Origin: JAQBGV01 sp032128395
Lineage (GTDB): Bacteria; Planctomycetota; UBA8108; UBA1146
Assembly (NCBI GenBank): GCA_032128395.1
Contig: JAQBGV010000049.1
Coordinates: 1-57,703 of the forward strand
Direction: 5' to 3'
DNA: 57,703 nt
Part shown: positions 51,861 through 57,703 of the stretch, one piece after another
Layout: each line of letters opens with the position of its first letter
How positions within the stretch are numbered: the stretch's first letter is position 1
Notes under the pieces: model-generated
Told to the model about the DNA's origin: nothing
Seen by the model: the letters and a program-made list of their open reading frames with translations, nothing else
The model's database searches: none
Made by a program: the position numbers and the translations under genes

Positions 51861-52547
51861 TTAGCGGGCGAAAGTCAGCACGCCACCGTTGTCCTTCGGA
51901 CCGAGCGCGAGGAGGAACGGCAGAGCCTTTTCCCCCCACTCCCCCGGTGAGATCGATCGGGCCGCATCTCTCGCCCCGAACGCAGTCGCGAGCATTTCGG
52001 TGTGCACCGTACCGGGAGAGAGAGTGACCGCCGCGAGACCGGACGGCAATTCCTGGGCGAGGGCCGCGGTCAATCCTTCGACCGCGTACTTCGACGCGCA
52101 GTAGGGGGCGACCTCCGCAGAGGTGCTTCGACCCCACCCGGAGGAGAGATTCACCACGATGCCGCGGCCGCGCTCGATCATCGCGGGGACGAAGTGGCGG
52201 ATGATCGCTGCGACCCCTTTCACGTTGACGTCGATCAGGCGGTCGAACTCGGCGGCGGGGACCTCCCAGAGCGGCATGCGGTCGTGGATGAGGGCTGCGC
52301 TGTTGAAGATCAGGTCGGGGATCACCCCCGAACCGCGAAGCTCCTCTCCCCAGTCCGCCACGCGGGCGTCGTCCGCGACGTCGACGACCCGGAACCGGTG
52401 GGGGGGACCCGCGCCCCGCGCCAGCTCCGCGATCTTCTCCTGGTCGCGGCCGCAACCGATGACGGTGTGCCCGCCGGCGATCGCGGCTTCCGCGAGCCCC
52501 CGTCCGATTCCGCGCGTCGCGCCGGTGATCAACAGGACTCGGCTCAT
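51861..52547 (-). CDS. short-chain dehydrogenase/reductase
   Basis: A 228-residue classical SDR. The NAD(P) motif is TGATRGIGRG near the N-terminus; the second motif is NSAAL (in place of NNAG), and the catalytic set is Ser in NLSSGWG and Y-x-x-x-K in PYCASKYAVEG. The SPGTVHTEM segment follows. It is cytoplasmic; the substrate is unknown. ATG 52545-52547 overlaps the DUF885 stop (ATGA), so the two are co-translated. Confidence 0.9.
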   Translation of the reverse strand: MSRVLLITGATRGIGRGLAEAAIAGGHTVIGCGRDQEKIAELARGAGPPHRFRVVDVADDARVADWGEELRGSGVIPDLIFNSAALIHDRMPLWEVPAAEFDRLIDVNVKGVAAIIRHFVPAMIERGRGIVVNLSSGWGRSTSAEVAPYCASKYAVEGLTAALAQELPSGLAAVTLSPGTVHTEMLATAFGARDAARSISPGEWGEKALPFLLALGPKDNGGVLTFAR

Positions 52548-54361
52548 CTCCCGGGCGCTGCCTGCCACGCGTCGATCCATTCCTGCATGCGCCTCTCGAG
52601 GACATCGAGGGGGAGCGCTCCGGCGGAGAGCAGATGGTCGTGGAAAGCGCGGAGATCGAAGTCCTCCCCGTGCGCCTTCTCGGCCCGCCGACGGAGGTCT
52701 CGGATGCGCAATTCGCCGACCTTGTAGGCGAGTGCCTGCCCCGGCCAGCTGATGTAGCGGTCGACCTCTGCCTCGATGTTCTCGCGGGAGAGTGCCGAGT
52801 TCGCCGCCATGAACTCGATCGCTTCTTCGCGCGGCCACCCGAGCTGGTGGATCCCGGTGTCGACGACCAGCCGCAGTGCGCGCCACATCTCGTAGGAGAG
52901 TCGTCCGAAGTCGCTGTAGGGATCGGTGTAGAGGCCCATCTCGGTTCCCAGGGACTCGGCGTAGAGTGCCCACCCCTCGACGAACGCGGTGAAGCCCATC
53001 GTCTTTCGGAACTCGGGGCGCCCCTCGAGTTCGTTCGCGAGTGCGATCTGCAGGTGGTGACCCGGCACCGCCTCGTGCAGTGCGAGCGCGACCATCTCGT
53101 ACTTCGGTCGGGACCGAAGGCCATAGGTGTTCGCGTAGAACCACCCCGGTCGGGCGCCGTCGGGGGGCGCGGGTTGGTAGTAGGCGGTGGTCGCGCGCGG
53201 CGCCTCGTACGCCGGGATCTCTTTTACGCCGTACGGGGCGCGTGGGAGTCGCCCGAAGAACCGGGGGAGTTCGGCGTCGACCCGCTTGCAGATGTCGCGA
53301 TACCCCCTGAGAAGCTCCTCGGCGCTGTCGTGGTAGAAAATCGGGTCCTTCCGCAGGTGCTCGACGAACGCCGCGAAGTCCCCCTCGAAGCCGATCTCCG
53401 CGATGCGCGCCTCCATCGCGGCGCGGATACGCGCCACCTCTTCCTTTCCGAGCTGGTGGATGTCGCTCGGGGTGAGAAAGGTAGTGGTGAAGACCTGTAC
53501 CTGGTGCTGGTAGTAGATGTCTCCGTTCGGAAGGTCGAGAGCTCCGATCGACGGGCGACAGACCGGGATGTATTCCTCCGCGAGGTACTCCCGCAGACGT
53601 CGGAAGGCAGGGAGCACTTGCCCTTCGATCACCGCGCGGGCGTCGGTCCGAAGGGCGTCGTGTTCCGCCGCCGGTACGCTCGGAGGGAAGACTTCGAAGG
53701 GTGCGTAGAAGCGACTCTTGCCGAGGTCACTGACGAGGTGCTGGTCGAATTGATCGAGGACCCCGTCCTGGGTGACGAGGGGGGCGAGGTACCCCCGCTC
53801 GACCCCCATTTCCATCAGCGCGATCGTCCCCTCGATGTAGGCGGGGATCCCCTCGAGTCGCCGGAGGTAGTTGCGGAAGTCCTTCGGTCGAACCAGGGTC
53901 ATCCGATCCGCGATCGTCGGCATCCAGATCTGCGGTCCGTCGCGTTGGCTGATCGGCATCATCGCGCCGCCGAGGCGGAAGTCGTCGAGCCGGTTCGACA
54001 GCTCGCGGGAGAGGAGTTCGACGTCGAGCTTCTCCTGCTCGTCGAGTCCGGTCAGGTCGAGGCCGTTCAGCTCCTTGTCGAACTGATGCTCGGCCGCAGT
54101 GCGTCGCTCGCGCACCACCGGCCCCTCCTCCGGGAACCGCCCATCGGCTTCGCGGACCCCGTGATCCGAAGCGAGGAATGGCGACTGCTCGAGTTCGAAG
54201 CGCCAGTACCGCTCGATGCACTCACGGAGCTTCGCGCGGTTGCGCTCGACCGTTTCCGGGACGACGCTCTGGCCGCTGACGATTCCGGAACCGGCGAGCG
54301 CCGCGACGGCGAGCATGAGGGTGGAGAGCCTGGAGAGAACCGAGCTTGAAATACGCGACAC
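52544..54361 (-). CDS. exported DUF885 family protein, zinc peptidase-like
   Basis: A 605-residue protein with a signal peptide (LSTLMLAVAALAGSG). The C-terminal half has LHEAVPGHHLQ and EGWALYAESLG, the conserved zinc-site pattern of DUF885 proteins, related to M32-type carboxypeptidases. Length is typical. GTG 54359-54361 has AAGGAGG five bases upstream. It may cut peptides outside the cytoplasm; function within the family is not well fixed. Confidence 0.85.
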   Translation of the reverse strand: MSRISSSVLSRLSTLMLAVAALAGSGIVSGQSVVPETVERNRAKLRECIERYWRFELEQSPFLASDHGVREADGRFPEEGPVVRERRTAAEHQFDKELNGLDLTGLDEQEKLDVELLSRELSNRLDDFRLGGAMMPISQRDGPQIWMPTIADRMTLVRPKDFRNYLRRLEGIPAYIEGTIALMEMGVERGYLAPLVTQDGVLDQFDQHLVSDLGKSRFYAPFEVFPPSVPAAEHDALRTDARAVIEGQVLPAFRRLREYLAEEYIPVCRPSIGALDLPNGDIYYQHQVQVFTTTFLTPSDIHQLGKEEVARIRAAMEARIAEIGFEGDFAAFVEHLRKDPIFYHDSAEELLRGYRDICKRVDAELPRFFGRLPRAPYGVKEIPAYEAPRATTAYYQPAPPDGARPGWFYANTYGLRSRPKYEMVALALHEAVPGHHLQIALANELEGRPEFRKTMGFTAFVEGWALYAESLGTEMGLYTDPYSDFGRLSYEMWRALRLVVDTGIHQLGWPREEAIEFMAANSALSRENIEAEVDRYISWPGQALAYKVGELRIRDLRRRAEKAHGEDFDLRAFHDHLLSAGALPLDVLERRMQEWIDAWQAAPGR

Positions 54362-54412
54362 CGTGGCCTCCTTGCCCCGCGAGCGTCCCGATGAGGGCGG
54401 AGCGCCGCCGAA

Positions 54413-55492
54413 TCAGCGTCGGGACGTGCTCTTCTGCTTTTTCTGAGCCGTTTTCTTCACTGTCGGGGTCTTCTTCTCCCGGCGCAGCTGCGCGATGAGT
54501 TCACGAGTGAACTCGGTCGTCGACGCGGTCCCGCCGAGGTCCCGGGTCAAGATCTCCCCTCGCGAGATCACTGCGGCCACCGCGCGGCGGATCCGGAACG
54601 CCGGCTCGTCCAGTCCGAGGTGTCGCATCATCATCGCTGCCGAGAGTACCAGCGCGGTTGGGTTCGCCAGGTCCTTCCCTGCGATGTCGGGAGCGGATCC
54701 GTGCACCGCTTCGAAGATCGAGGTCTTGCGGCCGATGTTCGCCCCCGGGCACACCCCGAGCCCGCCGACCAAACCCGCGCACAGGTCGGAGATGATGTCC
54801 CCGTACAGGTTCGGCAGGAGGATCACGTCGAAGTGTGCTGGTCGGAGCACGATCTGCATGCAGCAATTGTCGACGATCAGCTCCTCGAACTCGATCTCGG
54901 GGAACTTCTTCGCTTGTTTCCGGGCGCACTCGAGGAAGAGCCCGTCCGAGAGTTTCATGATGTTCGCCTTGTGGGCGACGGTCACTTTCTTGCGTCCCCG
55001 AAGGCGAGCGTACTCGAATGCCATGCGCGCGATGCGGAGGGACGCCTTCGAGGTGATGATCTTGATCGTCTCGACGACCCCCGGAACGATTGTGTGCTCG
55101 ATCCCCGCGTACAGGTCCTCGGTGTTCTCCCGGAAGATCACCATGTTCATCCGGTCGCCGAGATCGACGTACCGGGAGGGGATCCCAGGGATCAGTTGGA
55201 TCGGTCGGATGTTCGCGAACAGCTCGTAGTGCTGCCTGAGCTCTACGTTGATGCTCGTGTGGCCCCCACCGACCGGCGTCGTGGTCGGGCCCTTGATCGC
55301 CACTCGATTCTTCCGGATGCTCCGGTGCACCGCGGCGGGGATCAACTCGCCGGTCGCTTCGAAGACATCGATTCCGGCGTCGACCACCTCGAACTCGATC
55401 CCCAATCCGAGGGTCTCGACCACTTGCATCATCGCTCGGGCGATCTCGGGACCGATACCGTCTCCGGGGATCACGGTGATCGTTCGGCTCAA
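54413..55492 (-). CDS. NAD-dependent isocitrate dehydrogenase-like enzyme
   Basis: A 359-residue decarboxylating dehydrogenase. Markers are VIPGDGIGPEI, FRENTEDLYAGIEH, VTVAHKANIMKLSDGLF, LLPNLYGDIISDLCAGL and EAVHGSAPDIAGKD. These match the IDH3-like branch better than isopropylmalate dehydrogenase. It converts isocitrate to 2-oxoglutarate in the citric acid cycle. The start is TTG 55490-55492. A Lys-rich tail of ~25 residues is unusual. Confidence 0.9.
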   Translation of the reverse strand: MSRTITVIPGDGIGPEIARAMMQVVETLGLGIEFEVVDAGIDVFEATGELIPAAVHRSIRKNRVAIKGPTTTPVGGGHTSINVELRQHYELFANIRPIQLIPGIPSRYVDLGDRMNMVIFRENTEDLYAGIEHTIVPGVVETIKIITSKASLRIARMAFEYARLRGRKKVTVAHKANIMKLSDGLFLECARKQAKKFPEIEFEELIVDNCCMQIVLRPAHFDVILLPNLYGDIISDLCAGLVGGLGVCPGANIGRKTSIFEAVHGSAPDIAGKDLANPTALVLSAAMMMRHLGLDEPAFRIRRAVAAVISRGEILTRDLGGTASTTEFTRELIAQLRREKKTPTVKKTAQKKQKSTSRR

Positions 55493-55603
55493 GCTGCGGG
55501 CTCCGGTTCCTCCCGCCGCGGGCGGGGTTCGGGGGAACGGAAGAGAGTACCGGATGGGAACGGGGATGGAGCCTTCGAAGAGGGCTAGAGCCCTCGAGGG
55601 GAT

Positions 55604-56149
55604 CTAGAGCGCTTCTTCGAACCGTTGCTGAATGTCGTCCGGGAATAGTTTCGCGACAAACCCCGCGCCCTGAGCGAGGCGGGAGCCGAGCTGCGACTCT
55701 CGAATCGGGTCATCGAGGCGCTTCATGTCGGAGTGGAAGACCCCCAGGATCAACAGGCCGAAGAAGAGCGAGCTGATCGCGACCCCCATCGCGCCGCCGA
55801 GAATTCCATCGACGAAGCGCAGGTGTCGGCTCAAGAAAGAGTGGAACACCACGCAAGCGAGGAGGCCGAGCACCAGCGAGATCCAGAGGACCGTCGCGAA
55901 GGCGGCGACGCGAGCTCCATCCGGTTCCAGAGAGAGGGCGTCGCGGATCGGCGCGAAGGAATCCGACGCGGCGAGCGGGGTGGCGAGCCACGCAGCGGCG
56001 AACAACCCGACCAAGAGGGCGAAGAAGATCGCGACCTGCCGGTAGAACCCGACCCCGACCCCGACCAAGAGGCCAGCGCCCAGGCCGAGGAGCAGGACGT
56101 AGTCGATCCAGTTCAGACCCGTCGCCCACTCACCGATCGAAGAGAGCAT
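55604..56149 (-). CDS. CvpA family membrane protein
   Basis: A 181-residue protein with four membrane spans at ~17-37, ~40-58, ~82-106 and ~112-138. The markers LNWIDYVLLLGLGAGLLVGVGVGF (described as residues ~13-36) and LRFVDGILGGAMGV are typical of CvpA. The family is linked to colicin V production and envelope processes. ATG 56147-56149. It is the first gene of a run of minus-strand genes. Confidence 0.85.
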   Translation of the reverse strand: MLSSIGEWATGLNWIDYVLLLGLGAGLLVGVGVGFYRQVAIFFALLVGLFAAAWLATPLAASDSFAPIRDALSLEPDGARVAAFATVLWISLVLGLLACVVFHSFLSRHLRFVDGILGGAMGVAISSLFFGLLILGVFHSDMKRLDDPIRESQLGSRLAQGAGFVAKLFPDDIQQRFEEAL

Positions 56150-56313
56150 CGAAGGTGCCTCCTGGGCCCGCTCCGCGGCGTATGGGGGCCTCTGATCTCA
56201 ATTTCGGCTCCGGAGCCCCGTCGCACAACCCTGCTCATCTCAGATTCCAGAATTCCTCCCTTCCTTCCCCCGAGACCACGGGGAGGCCGCCGTGGAGGGC
56301 CCAAATGCAAGGC

Positions 56314-56374
56314 GCGAGGGCTTCTTCGACCGCAGGGGGGGCATCGCCCCGTCGACGATCGAAGAATCCCTCGC
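56314..56374. repeat. 61-base long imperfect palindrome
   Basis: Arms GCGAGGGCTTCTTCGA (56314-56329) and TCGAAGAATCCCTCGC (56359-56374) pair over 16 bases with one mismatch. The inner part also pairs (GGGGC/GCCCC around ATC). It is upstream of both neighbouring genes, so it is not a terminator for either. Confidence 0.7.
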
Positions 56375-56429
56375 ATCGAAGCAGTGGGGTGCTCAGCGGC
56401 GGCCGGGCGCGCTCTAGGGGCGCACGCTA

Positions 56430-56458
56430 TTGCCTTTTGAGGTGTTTGGCCCTAACAT
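56430..56458 (+). promoter_or_regulatory. promoter-like -35/-10 pair
   Basis: TTGCCT and TAACAT with a 17-base spacer, each matching 4 of 6 bases of the housekeeping consensus. It would give a leader of ~365 bases for the secreted protein at 56830. Confidence 0.3.
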
Positions 56459-56617
56459 GGCGTTCTAGTGGACCCCGGCGCCCGGATGTGGGTTGGTCGG
56501 CGGGGTCTGGGCTCTAGACACAGAAAAAACTCGATCCGAGGATCCGGCCGCGGCGGCTCGGGACTGGGCTGCACTGCACAGGGTTGCATCGTGTGGGTTC
56601 GTCCCCTCGCTCAGGCC

Positions 56618-56822
56618 CGTCCGTGGATGGCTCTCGCGAGCCCACGGACGTCGTGATCTCGCGTGGCTCCGGCTGAAAGGAGGATCAAAGCCTGGAGCCG
56701 CCCTCAGCCGCTTCGCACTGTGGGAGTGCGGAACGGTGGGGGGGGGGAGTCGCCAAACGGAACCGGGGATCAAGTCCCGGACCGGTGGCCTTCCCCTCCC
56801 GCCAACAGGCCAAACAGGAAGG
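56618..56822 (+). promoter_or_regulatory. structured 5' leader, possible riboregulator
   Basis: Consecutive stems lie here. CGTCCGTG/CACGGACG encloses GGCTC/GAGCC (56618-56650). GGCTCC-GGCT pairs with AGCC-GGAGCC (56665-56699) and presents AAAGGAGGA in its loop. CGCACT/AGTGCG is at 56714-56730 and CCGGG/CCCGG at 56763-56780. CCTTCC at 56789-56794 can pair with the ribosome site GGAAGG at 56817-56822, while GGCCT/AGGCC is a competing pair. I do not recognise a known riboswitch. Confidence 0.35.
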
Positions 56823-56829
56823 GAACCAC

Positions 56830-57703
56830 ATGGGTCTTCGTAAGCAGGGAATTCGAGGCTTCGTCCTCGTCCTGACACTCTTTGCCGCACCGGCACTCTT
56901 CGCCCAGCTCGACTTCGACAACTTCGAGAGCTACGTCCCCGGAACCACGGCGGGCGGGCAGGGCAACTGGAGCATCTGGGACTACAACCCGGCGACCAAC
57001 CCCTACGGGGGACCGGTCGACGGGGAGATCGTCGATACATCGGGATTCGCGACGAACCCCGGCTCGATCGCCCTCGAACTCGAAGCGGACGACGACGTCG
57101 TCCGGCTGTTCAACGGGCTCAACAATGGAATCTTCGAATTCACGGCCGACGTGTACACGCCCTCGGTCGGCGCGATCGGGCAGAACTTCTTCATCTTCCT
57201 GAACACGTACGCGCACGGCGGTGCGAAGAACTGGTCCGCGCAGCTCTGTCTCAACGCCGGCCTGACGACCGCGTTCGGGGTTCCGCCCGGACAGGTCCGC
57301 GACTTGGGAGGGAGCACCGTTCCGATCGCCGGGACCACCGTCCCGGCCGTGCCAGTGCTCGTCCTCTTCGACCAGTGGGTCGAACTGCGCCTCGTGGTGG
57401 ACGTCGCCCTGAACCGCTACGATGCGTTCTACGACGGGGTCCAGATCACGAACCAGAATTATTGGCGAAATCCGCCCGCGGTTCCGCCGGCGCAGCCCGG
57501 TCTCGAGATGCGCTGTATGGACCTGTACAACAACACGGGCAGTGTGACTTTCTGGTTCGATAACGTCTTCTCCGATTTCCTCGGCGGCTGCGGAACCTGC
57601 TGTCCCTTCGACCAGCTGACCGGGACCTCGGACTGCGGGTTGGACACCGTCACGCTCGACTGGTCGACGTTCCAGAACCCGGGGAACCCGTACACCTCGA
57701 TCA
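56830..57703 (+). CDS. secreted protein, lectin/LamG-like, cut by window end
   Basis: The frame is open for 291 codons from ATG 56830 to the right edge, so the gene is partial. The start has AGGAAGGG upstream and a clear signal peptide (GFVLVLTLFAAPALFA, cut near FA-QL). Residues ~24-240 look like a beta-sandwich domain: FDNFESYVPGT, GQGNWSIWDY, VGAIGQNFFIFLNT, FDQWVELRLVVD, and SVTFWFDNVFSDF. This is a concanavalin-like layout. After GGCGTCCPFDQLTG comes a likely Fn3/Ig-like segment beginning VTLDWSTFQNPGNPY. Function is unknown; extracellular binding is plausible. Confidence 0.75.
   Translation, partial: MGLRKQGIRGFVLVLTLFAAPALFAQLDFDNFESYVPGTTAGGQGNWSIWDYNPATNPYGGPVDGEIVDTSGFATNPGSIALELEADDDVVRLFNGLNNGIFEFTADVYTPSVGAIGQNFFIFLNTYAHGGAKNWSAQLCLNAGLTTAFGVPPGQVRDLGGSTVPIAGTTVPAVPVLVLFDQWVELRLVVDVALNRYDAFYDGVQITNQNYWRNPPAVPPAQPGLEMRCMDLYNNTGSVTFWFDNVFSDFLGGCGTCCPFDQLTGTSDCGLDTVTLDWSTFQNPGNPYTSI

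Larger units (their letters stand above)
56150..56829. other. 680-base divergent intergenic region with structured elements
   Basis: No gene is supported, though several short open frames exist by chance. The stretch holds a 61-base palindrome at 56314-56374, a promoter-like pair at 56430-56458, and a chain of hairpins before the next gene. Confidence 0.6.

Noticed and set aside
56675..56700. Cyclic-di-GMP (GEMM) riboswitch
   Set aside because: A CAAAGCC run resembles part of the GEMM core, but the preceding helix, the tetraloop and its receptor are missing.

Overview
This is a high-GC bacterial window with dense coding on both strands. The organism is most likely an uncultured member of the Planctomycetota. 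That rests on secreted FG-GAP/VCBS proteins ending in planctomycete-style dockerin-like tails, cysteine-rich 'DCDxNGxPDxC' repeats, many exported amidohydrolases, a POT transporter, and a kinase-ATPase-TPR protein. The assignment comes from protein style; no marker tree could be run.

Layout. 1-1.9 kb: a palindromic tandem repeat array running into feoA (-), then divergently a DtxR-type regulator and a ferritin-like protein (+), with an 18-bp palindromic operator candidate between them. 2.1-4.4 kb: an ABC-2 type exporter. 4.5-8.1 kb (-): pirin, a NapH-like polyferredoxin with a TPR tail, and a secreted thioredoxin. 8.35-10.0 kb (+): alkaline phosphatase and an eIF1/YciH-like factor. 10.1-13.3 kb (-): pdxS-pdxT and a divergent ketoacyl synthase. 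13.6-26.1 kb (+): eight tightly coupled genes for exported amidohydrolase-fold proteins, the most striking part of the window. 26.5-31.9 kb: two large secreted repeat proteins flanking a frameshifted POT transporter. 31.9-37.8 kb (-): AddA/AddB-like helicase-nuclease genes, with an in-frame TGA in addA. 38.0-42.5 kb (+): a fused FeS-NrfD membrane subunit and its molybdopterin partner. 42.6-45.7 kb: a kinase-ATPase-TPR protein. 45.8-48.2 kb: amino acid permease and RarD-like transporter. 48.2-51.7 kb: palindromic repeats, rpmG, typA, a DUF2007 protein and miaE. 51.9-56.1 kb (-): an SDR, a DUF885 peptidase-like protein, an isocitrate dehydrogenase-like enzyme and a CvpA protein. 56.8 kb to the edge: a secreted protein with a long structured leader, truncated by the window end.

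The candidate new system is the 13.6-26.1 kb operon. Its eight proteins carry nine amidohydrolase-like modules, and seven of the nine have lost the metal-binding HxH at the first strand. One gene (21949-23199) keeps what looks like a full metal set, and the second module of the fused gene (19193-21952) keeps HxH. Translational coupling suggests the mostly pseudoenzymatic proteins are made together, perhaps as one exported complex.

Other notable items are a REPIN-like palindrome doublet with a related solo copy elsewhere, two gene lesions (addA nonsense, POT frameshift), two likely CTG start codons, and several palindromic repeat families between genes.
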